Shown piece by piece: positions 9,303-17,233 of a DNA stretch of 47,065 bases. How positions within the stretch are numbered: position 1 is the stretch's first letter; the number at the start of each line of letters is the position of its first letter. The notes below the pieces were generated by a model. That model worked only from the letters and a program-made list of their open reading frames with translations, searched no databases and was not told the origin of the DNA. Source of the DNA: an uncultured Anaerobiospirillum sp. (GTDB taxonomy: Bacteria; Pseudomonadota; Gammaproteobacteria; Enterobacterales; Succinivibrionaceae); assembly GCA_944390115.1 (NCBI GenBank), contig CALXOW010000022.1:1-47065 (forward strand), read 5' to 3'. The translations under genes were made by a program, and so were the position numbers.

Positions 9303-11279
9303 ATGGACGTTGAAGCGCTAGCCTCCTTGGCCAGTCAAAAACGCTGTTGCGACGAGCTGTTGCAGCAAGTTTTTGCCAAGGAAGCTTTTATCCTGTTATC
9401 AGGTGAGCGGGGCTCGGGCCGTACGGCGGTGTGCGAACAAGTGGTCAATGCTGCTGATAACAAGCTCCCGGCGGTCTTTATTCCGTGCCAAAAGGACATG
9501 CAGTTAAAGCGCTTGCGCGAGCTCTTTTTGCAACAGCTGCTGCCTAATACCAAATTTGACCCGAACCTCAATTTGGCTGATGCCATTGCTCAGGCCTCAA
9601 GTGACGCCCCGGCTAAGAAGACCTTAGTGGTGGTCGACGATGCTGACAGCGTGCTCTCTTCCTTTTACAATGAGCTCTTGGCGCTGCATGAAGAGTTTCT
9701 AGGGAAGGGGCGCTTTGCCTTTATCCTAGTGTGCCAGCCGCTGTGGGCCGCCGAGAAGATTACGCGCAATATCTCCAAGGTCGACCTCGAGCAGGTACAG
9801 ATGCCTCAGCTCACCACTAACGAGGCGATGGTGTTATCGCGCCACATCTTTGCGGTGCACAACACCATGCGCATTTACAATTCCTTGGTTAATAAGTTGC
9901 CGCAAGCTTTAGCTCCGGCCCACGGTAACTTGTCCCAGATTATCACTATCACGGAGAAGCTTATGAAGGATCCTACTTCGGCGCAAGCAAATGCCGAACA
10001 GGCAGGCAAGGCCGGTAAGTTAGGTGCAGGCAAGAAGAAAAGCAGCTCGGTGGGCATCTTTGTCACGGTAGTGTGCATCATTATCGTCTTAGCTTGCTTG
10101 ATCCCGATTTTCATTGAGTCCAAGGACCAGCCAAGTGAGAGCACCACCGCCGAGGTGCCTAATGAGGAGGCTTTAGTCTTTGCCGACGACACCAAGAGCT
10201 TTGCTGAGACCACGCTCCAAGACGAGGGCGCGCTGCCGCAGAGCGTACCTGGCGGCATTGACGCCAAGACCCCCGAGGCCAGCACCGACCACTCGGTGAC
10301 CTTATCAGGCGAGGAGTTAGACAAGATTGAGGGCGGAGCTCATGGCTCTGACTATCCCAGGGGAGTGGACCGACCTGTAGCCCCGCAAGGAAGCCAGCCA
10401 AATAATCAGCAAGTCATGGTGCCACCTCAGCCGGTGCAACAGCCAGTGGCTGAGTTGCGTCGCGGCGACAACCCGAACCATGTTAGCGCCGGTCAAACCC
10501 AGCACACTGAGTTTGATATGCCTAAGCCACAGCCACAGCAGCCAGCAGCCAATAACAACGGCCCACAAATGGATCCGAACGCTGCGAACTTAGCGGCGCA
10601 GCTGGAGCAGGATCGTGCCAAGCTTGAGCAAGCGGCACGCGAGAAGCTAGCCGCTGATCGCGCTAAGGCCGAAGCCGAGCAAAAGGCCGCTGAGGCAAAG
10701 GCTAAGGCCGAGCAAGCTGCTAAGGAAGCTGCTGCTAAGGCAGCCGCCGACAAGGCCAAGGCCGAGCAACAAGCTCAGCAAGCCCAGCAGGCGCAGCGTC
10801 CGGCTCAGCGTCCTGCGGCCCAGCAGCACACGACCTTAAAGGCAGGTCAGGTCATTAACTTAGGCGACGAGCTGCGCGCTCAGCAAGCGGCCCAGCGTGC
10901 CGAGCAACAGGCACAGCGCCAGCCGCAGCGCCAGCCACAGCCTGTAGCCGACCGCCAGCCTCGTCCAGTCGCGGCCGGTAACGCAATTGAGGGCAGCTTA
11001 GATGAGCTGGCGCGAGCCAACGGTGCGCACTACACGGTGCAGGTAGTTTCGGCCTCGAACCGTGCCAATATCGCCGCTGCCGCTCAGGGCTTATCCGGGC
11101 GCTATTGGATTGTGCCAAGTACCCGCAACGGCCGTCCATGGTACGTGCTGGTCTTTGGGGACTTCCCAAGCCGTCAGGCAGCAATGAATGCGGCCGCGCA
11201 AGTGCCGACTTCGGTCTCGCAAGGCGCTAGCCCATTTGCCCGTCGCATCAGCGAAGTTCAAGCTGAGATGCGCCGCTAA
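9303..11279 (+). CDS. damX: DamX-like cell division protein (ATPase-like + SPOR)
   Basis: Inner-membrane protein that binds septal peptidoglycan. Order of parts: a cytoplasmic AAA/GspA-like domain (about 1-230) with a P-loop-like GERGSGRT (34-41) in which the invariant Lys is Arg, and a Walker-B-like TLVVVDD (107-113); a membrane helix (about 250-271); an acidic then Q/P-rich periplasmic linker; an Ala/Lys/Glu/Gln-rich coiled segment (about 425-560); and a C-terminal SPOR domain (about 575-655, HYTVQVVSASN). GGGAG precedes the ATG. At 658 residues it exceeds E. coli DamX (428). The Arg in the P-loop makes ATP hydrolysis doubtful. In E. coli dam follows; here it does not. Confidence 0.9.
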   Translation: MDVEALASLASQKRCCDELLQQVFAKEAFILLSGERGSGRTAVCEQVVNAADNKLPAVFIPCQKDMQLKRLRELFLQQLLPNTKFDPNLNLADAIAQASSDAPAKKTLVVVDDADSVLSSFYNELLALHEEFLGKGRFAFILVCQPLWAAEKITRNISKVDLEQVQMPQLTTNEAMVLSRHIFAVHNTMRIYNSLVNKLPQALAPAHGNLSQIITITEKLMKDPTSAQANAEQAGKAGKLGAGKKKSSSVGIFVTVVCIIIVLACLIPIFIESKDQPSESTTAEVPNEEALVFADDTKSFAETTLQDEGALPQSVPGGIDAKTPEASTDHSVTLSGEELDKIEGGAHGSDYPRGVDRPVAPQGSQPNNQQVMVPPQPVQQPVAELRRGDNPNHVSAGQTQHTEFDMPKPQPQQPAANNNGPQMDPNAANLAAQLEQDRAKLEQAAREKLAADRAKAEAEQKAAEAKAKAEQAAKEAAAKAAADKAKAEQQAQQAQQAQRPAQRPAAQQHTTLKAGQVINLGDELRAQQAAQRAEQQAQRQPQRQPQPVADRQPRPVAAGNAIEGSLDELARANGAHYTVQVVSASNRANIAAAAQGLSGRYWIVPSTRNGRPWYVLVFGDFPSRQAAMNAAAQVPTSVSQGASPFARRISEVQAEMRR

Positions 11280-11302
11280 TCAAAACCCAATTTAGAAAAA
11301 AG

Positions 11303-11351
11303 AAATGCCTCGCCTCCAGGGAAGCTTGGGGTCGGGGCATTTTTTTTTTTC
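11303..11351 (+). terminator. rho-independent terminator after damX
   Basis: Imperfect stem starting AAATGCCTCG and closing CGGGGCATTT, followed by an unbroken run of more than ten T. It ends the aroK-aroB-damX transcription unit and isolates it from the AT-rich island that follows. Confidence 0.8.
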
Positions 11352-11393
11352 GCAGCATCCGCTCTCAGTAAAGTAGACTGACGCTGTTGGGAT

Positions 11394-11399
11394 TATAAT
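11394..11399 (+). promoter_or_regulatory. possible -10 box of the small-protein island
   Basis: A perfect TATAAT lies 41 bp before the first small gene of the island and just after the damX terminator. No good -35 box is seen at 16-18 bp upstream. The placement suggests the island has its own promoter. Confidence 0.4.
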
Positions 11400-11439
11400 A
11401 CCAGTATGTGCAACTTAGGCTGAGAGGAGGCGTGTGAGC

Positions 11440-11847
11440 ATGGAAGCTGCGATTTTACTGTTTCTGTTTGCCAGCTTTTTGCTTTTGCTGGGCTGCTTCG
11501 TCTTTGTTGGTTGGTATTTGGTGATGAGACGGCTCAGAAAAAAGCATGTTTTATTGCAAAGTAAGCTTGAATCTTTGTAGAAACAACTAAAACAGCGCAA
11601 CAATATTAAGTCAGATAATAGCAAAGGCAATAGCACAGCCAATGGCACAGAAACGGTCGAGTGGCGCGTGCGCGTGCCTAAAGAGCTGGACGATGATGTC
11701 CAAACCTTCATGAATACTTTTCGCTTTGGCGAGCAGATGGATATGGCTCAGTTATTAGATAATGCCTTATCTAGCTATATGATGGTTGAGGTATCACGCA
11801 AGATGCGTGAGGCATCGCGCGGCTTAGATATGTCTGAAAGCGAGTGA
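11440..11847 (+). pseudogene. TM-coil-RHH-like protein interrupted by in-frame TAG
   Basis: ATG with GAGAGGAGG nine bases upstream opens a 46-residue product with a strong membrane helix (residues 4-29, rich in F and L) and a basic coil, ending at TAG (11578-11580). The same frame then stays open for 88 codons to TGA (11845-11847). It encodes a Ser/Asn linker and a ribbon-helix-helix-like domain: VEWRVRVPKEL, then helices around DDDVQTF and MAQLLDNALSSYMM. That half aligns with the C-terminus of the intact paralogue at 12182-12586 (SLIISVPKEY ... LPKLINKALNCYALL). So it is either a nonsense-mutated copy, or a gene read through at UAG. No start codon suitable for the second half alone was found. 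Confidence 0.7.
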
Positions 11848-11893
11848 TTAGCAAAAGCTATGATGTTCGCTAGAGTTAAACTAAATAAATAAG

Positions 11894-12118
11894 ATGTTTG
11901 AATTTTTTGCTAAGAACTTTGTTGATATCTGTCTGCTGGCCTTTTTCTTGATTGCTATGGGGTTAATGATACGTTCTTTTTTAAGAACTAACAGAATCAT
12001 GAACGAAAATGCTAAATTAAGGAAAAAGATCCAAGACATTAGGAGTCAGATAAATGAAATTCATACTAAACAGCAAAACGAAAAGATCCAAACTTTTCGG
12101 ACTAATATGAAAATGTAA
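11894..12118 (+). CDS. small membrane-anchored coiled-coil protein
   Basis: A 74-residue product: a membrane helix at about 9-28 (VDICLLAFFLIAMGLMI) followed by a basic coiled coil (about 33-65, LRKKIQDIRSQINEI). It matches the anchor-plus-coil half of the neighbours at 11440 and 12182 but lacks the RHH-like domain, ending naturally at TAA. It may be a shortened paralogue able to pair with the full-length form through the coil. No recognised family. The start is an ATG after an AT-rich stretch, with only AATAAG as a poor ribosome binding site. Base composition is AT-rich compared with damX and rpe. Confidence 0.6.
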   Translation: MFEFFAKNFVDICLLAFFLIAMGLMIRSFLRTNRIMNENAKLRKKIQDIRSQINEIHTKQQNEKIQTFRTNMKM

Positions 12119-12143
12119 AACTTAAGCCACGAACCTTAAGTTT
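12118..12143 (+). terminator. hairpin after the anchor-coil gene
   Basis: Perfect 9-bp inverted repeat AAACTTAAG / CTTAAGTTT with an 8-nt loop overlapping the TAA stop of the preceding gene. It is followed by a G-rich then T-rich stretch (GTTTTGGTTTT). A weak terminator or transcript-end structure. Confidence 0.5.
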
Positions 12144-12181
12144 GCGGGGTGTTTTGGTTTTAGCATAATGCTAGGTGTAGC

Positions 12182-12586
12182 ATGCAGGTTGTTACGACTT
12201 TAATCATGGTTGCATATTTATCTGTTATAACTGGTCTGGTAGCTTTGGTTTATTTTCGTCGGATGCTAGCGATCGTTACTGCTGAAAATATCGAATTGAA
12301 GACTGAGTTAGCGTCTCTTGAGAAAGAGTTAGAGTATTTGCAAAACAAGCAAAAGCAGAGCAAAGCAGGGTGGATGGATGAGGGTGGGATTATGGGGGCG
12401 TCTGATGGCAGAAAATATGTTTCACTGATAATCTCTGTCCCTAAGGAGTATGACCAAAGTACGCGTGAGTATCTCGCGCATGCTGATGACCAAGCCGTAA
12501 ATGATTTGCCGAAATTAATTAATAAGGCGCTGAACTGCTATGCCTTGCTTTCATTAACTAGTACTATCAGGGAAGATTTTCGCTAG
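12182..12586 (+). CDS. membrane-anchored coiled-coil RHH-like protein
   Basis: A 134-residue product and the only complete member of the local family. Membrane helix about 3-25, heptad-like coiled coil about 33-60 (ELKTELASLEKELEYLQNK), flexible Gly-rich linker about 65-78, then a domain with the ribbon-helix-helix pattern: strand VSLIISVPKEY, helix STREYLAHA, helix LPKLINKALNCYALL. RHH folds usually bind DNA as dimers; a membrane-tethered one would be unusual. That function is inferred, not shown. The stop is TAG, and the frame continues open for 27 more codons (see 12593-12670). The start is an ATG at 12182 with a poor ribosome binding site. Confidence 0.65.
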   Translation: MQVVTTLIMVAYLSVITGLVALVYFRRMLAIVTAENIELKTELASLEKELEYLQNKQKQSKAGWMDEGGIMGASDGRKYVSLIISVPKEYDQSTREYLAHADDQAVNDLPKLINKALNCYALLSLTSTIREDFR

Positions 12587-12592
12587 GCCGGA

Positions 12593-12670
12593 ATGTCTCA
12601 AACAAAGGTTAATGAGATCATTGATGGCTGCCTTAAAAGAGTGCAGGAACCTGATTTTCGCTGGCGATAA
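12593..12670 (+). pseudogene. 25-codon remnant of an RHH-like C-terminus
   Basis: ATG to TAA in the same frame as the upstream gene, two codons after its TAG. The product MSQTKVNEIIDGCLKR... ending PDFRWR resembles the last helix and tail of the upstream protein (KLINKALNCY ... EDFR), and both copies share the bases GATTTTCGCT. This looks like a partial tandem duplication of the 3' end. It could be reached only by readthrough or by its own weak start. Confidence 0.4.
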
Positions 12671-12702
12671 ACATATTACTTGAGACCTCATAGGTGGTAG
12701 TT

Positions 12703-13014
12703 ATGATTAAATCAAACGACGATCAGGAATTGGTTCAGTGGGAGTTTACGATTCCTAAAGACCTGTATGACAAATTGCAAACTATTTGGCAAAGCAATCA
12801 TCCCAATGAAGATTTTGCTTGGTCGCGTTTGGTCATGGAAGCTGTCAGCCGTTATATTTTGATCAAAACCGCGCAGAAAAACAGAGTTCGCAGCTCCAGT
12901 TCCGGCGCCAAGAAGGGTGGGGCCCAAGCTGAACCAGCTATGACTACAGAGGATTTAAATGAAATTCTAGAAATTTCATTAAGACTCGCACAGTTGAAGG
13001 AAAAATTGTCTTGA
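12703..13014 (+). CDS. stand-alone RHH-like protein
   Basis: A 103-residue soluble protein: strand VQWEFTIPKDLYDKL (about 11-25), helices around 35-53 (WSRLVMEAVSRYILI), then a basic Ser/Gly/Lys linker and an amphipathic C-terminal helix (about 80-103). The first half aligns with the RHH-like domain of 11440-11847 and 12182-12586, but the membrane anchor and coil are missing. I start at the ATG at 12703, preceded by GGTGGT; a GTG at 12694 is in frame. It may be a freely diffusing partner of the anchored forms. Function unknown. Confidence 0.65.
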   Translation: MIKSNDDQELVQWEFTIPKDLYDKLQTIWQSNHPNEDFAWSRLVMEAVSRYILIKTAQKNRVRSSSSGAKKGGAQAEPAMTTEDLNEILEISLRLAQLKEKLS

Positions 13015-13208
13015 TAATTATGCTTTTTGCTTAATTAGAGCATTGCACCTTCTGCCCTCGATTGGGCCACTGCTGGGCCGCTGTGTGAGTAGGGGCTTTG
13101 GCGCTGGGAGCGGGCTGGGAACGCCTAAGCTTGGCACTTGGTTGTGCGCCCTTTTTTAGCGATAATGGGCGCAATCGTGGGCTTTTCACATCTTTTGAGG
13201 GGGTGCTT

Positions 13209-13886
13209 ATGGCCAAGCGTTTTTACTATGCCGGCTCGATCTTGTCGGCCGACCTCATGGACTTGGGGCGTGATATCGATGCGGCCTTGCAGGCCAAGAT
13301 GGACATCATCCACTTTGATGTCATGGACTACCACTTTGTCCAAAATCTCACCTTCGGTCCGGGCCTATTAAAGGCAGTGCGTTCCCGCTTCCCTGATGCC
13401 ATTATCGACGTGCACTTAATGGTCGACCCGATTAACGAGAAGATCATCACCGATTACGCTCAGGCTGGTGCCTCCATGATCTCCTTCCACCCTGAGGCCA
13501 CCCCGCATGTGGACCGCTATCTGTCCTTAATCCGCGAATTAGGCTGCAAGGCAGGCCTGGCATTAAACCCAGGTACCCCACCACAGCTTTTAAGATACCT
13601 GTGGGATCGCTTGGACTTCGTCCTGGTCATGACGGTCAACCCTGGCTTTGGCGGGCAAAAGATGATTCCAGCTACTTTAACTAAGGTCGCTGACGTTCAG
13701 GCCCTGGCTCGTGAGAGCAATGTCATCATCGATATCGAAGTCGATGGCGGTGTCGCTCCTAGCACCATCGCCGCCTGTGCTCAGGCCGGTGCCAATATCT
13801 TTGTGGTGGGCTCGGCGCTCTTTGGGCAAAAGGACTACGAAGTGGCGTTAGCCGAGCTCAACTACGCGCTCAAGGAAAAAGCTTAA
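13209..13886 (+). CDS. rpe: ribulose-phosphate 3-epimerase
   Basis: Interconverts ribulose 5-phosphate and xylulose 5-phosphate in the pentose phosphate pathway. It is a 225-residue TIM barrel, the same length as E. coli Rpe. Hallmarks are SILSADL (5' catalytic region), HFDVMDYHFV, DVHLMVDP, VNPGFGGQK and EVDGGV. The ATG at 13209 follows GAGGGGG. Its stop is one base before the ATG of gph, so translation is probably coupled. In E. coli it follows dam; here it follows the small-protein island. Confidence 0.95.
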   Translation: MAKRFYYAGSILSADLMDLGRDIDAALQAKMDIIHFDVMDYHFVQNLTFGPGLLKAVRSRFPDAIIDVHLMVDPINEKIITDYAQAGASMISFHPEATPHVDRYLSLIRELGCKAGLALNPGTPPQLLRYLWDRLDFVLVMTVNPGFGGQKMIPATLTKVADVQALARESNVIIDIEVDGGVAPSTIAACAQAGANIFVVGSALFGQKDYEVALAELNYALKEKA

Positions 13887-13887
13887 G

Positions 13888-15507
13888 ATGCCAGGCAATA
13901 AGAAGAATAAGCGCAAGTCTAAGAACCAGCGCGCCCGTCGTCCTAACACCTCGAGCAATCGTAACTTTGGGCGTAGCTCGGACTTTGGCTCGAGCTCGAC
14001 CATCGACGCTTTTGGCGGTCCTGAGAGCTTTAACTCATTTATTGGCTCAATCTTGGGCACCTACAATAAGGCCCGCTCAGGCCCAGACGTCGTAGCGAAT
14101 GGGGGCACGGCCACTGAGGAAGAGATCGACGACGCTCAAAGCAAAGCTTTTTCGATGCATATGCTGGTTGATACCTTTGACCGGCATTTCTCGGTGAGCG
14201 ATATTGCTGCGGACGATCCTGAGATCCGCGATGATTTGATCAAGGGCGCGGCCGTTGATCCTTCGTTGCGCTACATGTTGCCCGATGATCTCACGGGACA
14301 TGAGCTGGAGGTAATCGCTAAGTTCGACCCTGCTTTTGCCGCGCAAAAGCGTGAGGAGCTGGGCTTGTCGCCTGATGAGCCTGATGAGCCTGACTTCAGT
14401 TTTGGTGGGGGCACGGCCTCGAATTATGAGATCTTTGAGGCACGACGCAAAGCTCGAGCCTTGCATCAGTACTTTTCGCTGTTTGATAGTGACTCCAAGT
14501 CCATTATTGCGGCGCAGGCTTCGCCCGACATCCGTCATGAATTGATCTTGGGGGCCGCAGTTGATCCTTCGTTGCGTCACTATTTGCCTGATGATCTCAC
14601 GGCACAGGAGCTGGAGATCATCGCCAAGTTCGACCCTGCTTTTGCCGCTAAAAAGCGTCAGGAGCTGGGATTAGCGCCAGCTGGACTTTCTAGGCACGCA
14701 GGTCCGGTGATCGACGCTCAGGTCGAGGAGATGGAATCGGAGCTGGAATCGGCTCCAGAATCGGAATCAGCTGCGGCATCGGCCCAAACCATAGCCCTGT
14801 GTCCTAAGCTCATCATGTTTGACCTTGATGGCACCCTGGCCCACACCTTACCGCAGCTGACGCAAGCGGTGTGCGCGGTGGCTCAGGACTTAGGCTTTAA
14901 GGTACCAAGTGCCGAGGAAGTAAGCTGCTACGTCGGCAATGGCATGGATCTGCTCTTGGCACGCGCCATCTTGGGCCGTAAGGACATCACCTTAGCTGAG
15001 GTACCAGCAGAGCAGCTTGCTAAGGCCCGTGAGTCCTTTAGCCGCCATTACATGGCCGGGCTCAAAGAAAACTTTGAGGTCTATCCCGGCGTCTTAGAGG
15101 GGCTGGAGAAGTTCAAGCGTATGGGCATTAAGCTCGCGGTAGTCTCCAATAAGCCTAATAAGTTCGTACGGCCGTTGATGGAGTACATGGGCTTTTGGCC
15201 TTATCTGGATCTTGCCATGGGCGGTGAGGTCTTGCCTAAGAAAAAGCCTGACCCAATGCCGCTTAACTACGTCTTAAAGCGCTATGGGATTGAGCCGCAT
15301 GAGGCCATGATGGTGGGCGACTCCAATAACGACATCCGCGCGGGCAAGAATGCCGGAGTTGTGACTGTGGCCTTAACCTACGGCTACAACGGCGGCCAGG
15401 ATCTGCACGAAGAAAATCCTGACTACCTCTACGATGACTTCGTCTCCTTTGCTGCGCAAGTCGAGGCCGCTTACAAGAAGTCATTAATACCTGACTATGC
15501 CCGCTAA
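13888..15507 (+). CDS. gph: phosphoglycolate phosphatase with long repeat-containing N-terminal extension
   Basis: The C-terminal part (about 303-539) is a HAD phosphatase matching Gph, which removes phosphate from 2-phosphoglycolate: nucleophile DLDGT (312-316), VSNKPNKF (motif II), KKKPDP (motif III Lys) and GDSNNDI (motif IV). It sits correctly between rpe and trpS. Unlike typical Gph (about 250 residues), it carries some 300 extra N-terminal residues: a basic start (KNKRKSKNQRARR), a low-complexity Ser/Gly region, two tandem 89-residue repeats (72-160 and 174-262), and an acidic Glu/Ser linker. The frame is open throughout, and its ATG is one base from the rpe stop, so this is the natural start and not a misread. 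Confidence 0.88.
   Translation: MPGNKKNKRKSKNQRARRPNTSSNRNFGRSSDFGSSSTIDAFGGPESFNSFIGSILGTYNKARSGPDVVANGGTATEEEIDDAQSKAFSMHMLVDTFDRHFSVSDIAADDPEIRDDLIKGAAVDPSLRYMLPDDLTGHELEVIAKFDPAFAAQKREELGLSPDEPDEPDFSFGGGTASNYEIFEARRKARALHQYFSLFDSDSKSIIAAQASPDIRHELILGAAVDPSLRHYLPDDLTAQELEIIAKFDPAFAAKKRQELGLAPAGLSRHAGPVIDAQVEEMESELESAPESESAAASAQTIALCPKLIMFDLDGTLAHTLPQLTQAVCAVAQDLGFKVPSAEEVSCYVGNGMDLLLARAILGRKDITLAEVPAEQLAKARESFSRHYMAGLKENFEVYPGVLEGLEKFKRMGIKLAVVSNKPNKFVRPLMEYMGFWPYLDLAMGGEVLPKKKPDPMPLNYVLKRYGIEPHEAMMVGDSNNDIRAGKNAGVVTVALTYGYNGGQDLHEENPDYLYDDFVSFAAQVEAAYKKSLIPDYAR
14101..14673 (+). repeat. tandem 89-residue repeat inside gph
   Basis: Two in-frame copies, about 14101-14367 and 14407-14673. 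Shared features are GGTA at the start, AAVDPSLR, LPDDLT, ELE-IAKFDPAFAA and KR-ELGL at the end. The second half of each copy is nearly identical while the first half has diverged. No known domain is recognised; the spacing of L, A and P suggests short helices. Confidence 0.85.
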
Positions 15508-15841
15508 CCAGCCTGACGCCAGCGCCGGTCGGCGCTCCGCTCCCTGAATGCCGCCGCGCACACCGGCGCGCGCGCGGTTTGCGTCCCGCGCCGGTGCCTA
15601 GGCGCGTGCGTTTAAGGCGTGCCTGAGTTGGCCCGCCCGAACTCGGTTAGCCTGCGCTGGCGGCGTGCTTTGGCGTGTGCGGGCGCTGAGGGCGGATGCC
15701 GGGGCGTTAGCTACGTGATAGGGCATTACGCGGTATGAGCGGGCGCTCAAGCCTCAGGGCGGCGCACCAGGCGGCGCCGTCGCGCGCAAAGTGGTAAACT
15801 CTGGCGCAAATCTAATTTTGGTTTAGTTCAAGTCACTCAAT
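15508..15841. other. gph-trpS intergenic region with GC hairpins
   Basis: No gene is seen. Two hairpins stand out: AGCGCCG / CGGCGCT at 15521-15536 (7-bp stem, 2-nt loop) and CACCGGCGCG / CGCGCCGGTG at 15561-15596 (10-bp stem). Neither has a T-run, so termination is uncertain. The trpS ATG has no strong purine-rich site. Confidence 0.5.
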
Positions 15842-16843
15842 ATGGCAAAAGACATCATCTTCTCGGGCATCCAGCCTTCAGGCGAACTTTCGGTCGGTAA
15901 CTACATCGGTTCGCTGCGCAACTGGGTCCCAATGCAGGACGAAGCCGACTGCATCTACTGCGTGGTCAATCAGCACGCTATTACCGTGCGCCAAGACCCT
16001 AAGCTCTTACTCGAGCGCAGCTTTGATACCTTAGCGATCTTCATGGCCGCTGGTATCGACCCACAAAAGAGCATTATCTTCTTACAGTCGCATGTGCCGG
16101 ATCACTGCGAGTTAGGCTGGGTCTTAAACTGCTACACCCAAATGGGTGAGTTAAACCGCATGACCCAGTACAAGGATAAGGCCAAGCGCTATGCCAATAA
16201 CTTAACCGCAGGCCTGTTTAACTACCCAACCCTGATGGCCGCTGACATTCTGCTCTATCAGGCTAACAAGGTACCAGTCGGTGACGACCAACGCCAGCAC
16301 GTTGAGCTGACCCGTGATATCGCTGAGCGCTTCAATAGCCTCTACGGTGAGACCTTTGTCCTGCCTGAGGCCTTCTTCCCTAAGACTGGCGCGCGCGTCA
16401 TGTCGCTGCAAGAGCCAACCAAGAAGATGTCTAAGTCCGATGACAATCCAAAGAACGTCATCCGCATCTTAGAAGAGCCAAAGTCGATCTTAAAGAAGAT
16501 CAAGAGTGCGGTCACCGACTCGGACGACCCACCAGTAGTCGCTTACGACTGGGATAAGAAGCCAGGCGTCTCGAACCTGCTGGAGATTATGTCGGCTGCG
16601 ACTAATCGTTCGATCCCAGAGTTAGTCGAGCACTTCAAGGGCTCGATGTACGGCACCTTCAAGAGCGAGGTCGGCGAGGCGGTAGTGGCAATGTTAGAGC
16701 CAATTCAAAACCGCTATCGTGAGCTGCGCTCGAATGAAGATTACTTAAAGCAGGTATATCGCGAGGGCGCTGCTAAGGCCCATGAGCGGGCGCAAAAGAC
16801 CTTAAATGAGGTTTACCGTAAGATAGGTTTTGCCTTATACTAA
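15842..16843 (+). CDS. trpS: tryptophanyl-tRNA synthetase
   Basis: Class I aminoacyl-tRNA synthetase charging tRNA-Trp. The 333-residue product (334 in E. coli) shows the HIGH-like region in [16 protein letters not shown] and the KMSKS loop [12 protein letters not shown] near residue 196, plus [15 protein letters not shown]. It closes the conserved rpe-gph-trpS run and is followed by a clear terminator. Confidence 0.97.
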   Translation: MAKDIIFSGIQPSGELSVGNYIGSLRNWVPMQDEADCIYCVVNQHAITVRQDPKLLLERSFDTLAIFMAAGIDPQKSIIFLQSHVPDHCELGWVLNCYTQMGELNRMTQYKDKAKRYANNLTAGLFNYPTLMAADILLYQANKVPVGDDQRQHVELTRDIAERFNSLYGETFVLPEAFFPKTGARVMSLQEPTKKMSKSDDNPKNVIRILEEPKSILKKIKSAVTDSDDPPVVAYDWDKKPGVSNLLEIMSAATNRSIPELVEHFKGSMYGTFKSEVGEAVVAMLEPIQNRYRELRSNEDYLKQVYREGAAKAHERAQKTLNEVYRKIGFALY

Positions 16844-16919
16844 CGCCCATACCTGAGCTGTCTAGAGGGGCAGTTCAGCCTAGCAGCGGCTCTTCTCGCA
16901 TGTACCGTTGAGTCGCCCC

Positions 16920-16952
16920 AGAAGGCCCGTAAATCCAGACGGGCCTTCTTTA
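16920..16952 (+). terminator. rho-independent terminator after trpS
   Basis: Perfect 11-bp stem AGAAGGCCCGT / ACGGGCCTTCT with an 8-nt loop, followed by TT. The stem also reads as a terminator in the other direction because of its flanking A and T bases. Confidence 0.8.
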
Positions 16953-17233
16953 GAGACGGGGCCACGAAGGTATTGCGTTAAGAACGGCGCGCGCGGGCTG
17001 GGGAGCTGAGCTTATGAGGCCAGCATGCCCAGAACCGCCCATTTACCAAAGGATTTCCATTATCCTAGCGCACACCATAAAACCGTGGTCGTGACGCTCA
17101 GTCAGCACTGCTTGGCGCCATAAGCCTGGGCGCATGTTCCGCTGACTTTCTTCACGGCGCACCCTAGGGTGCACCGCTCATTAGCTGCCAGCTTTCGGGC
17201 AGCCCTTTCTGCCTTTTCCCGCCTTTTCTTCTC
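16953..17233. other. intergenic, convergent trpS / dihydroorotase
   Basis: The 3' ends of two convergent units meet here. Apart from the terminator just upstream I see only pyrimidine-rich sequence near the dihydroorotase stop (17200-17233) and no gene. Confidence 0.4.

Noticed and set aside
10159-11184. Several long antisense frames within damX
   Set aside because: Produced by the Ala/Gln/Lys-rich coding repeat of damX; the sense frame has domains and a SPOR terminus.
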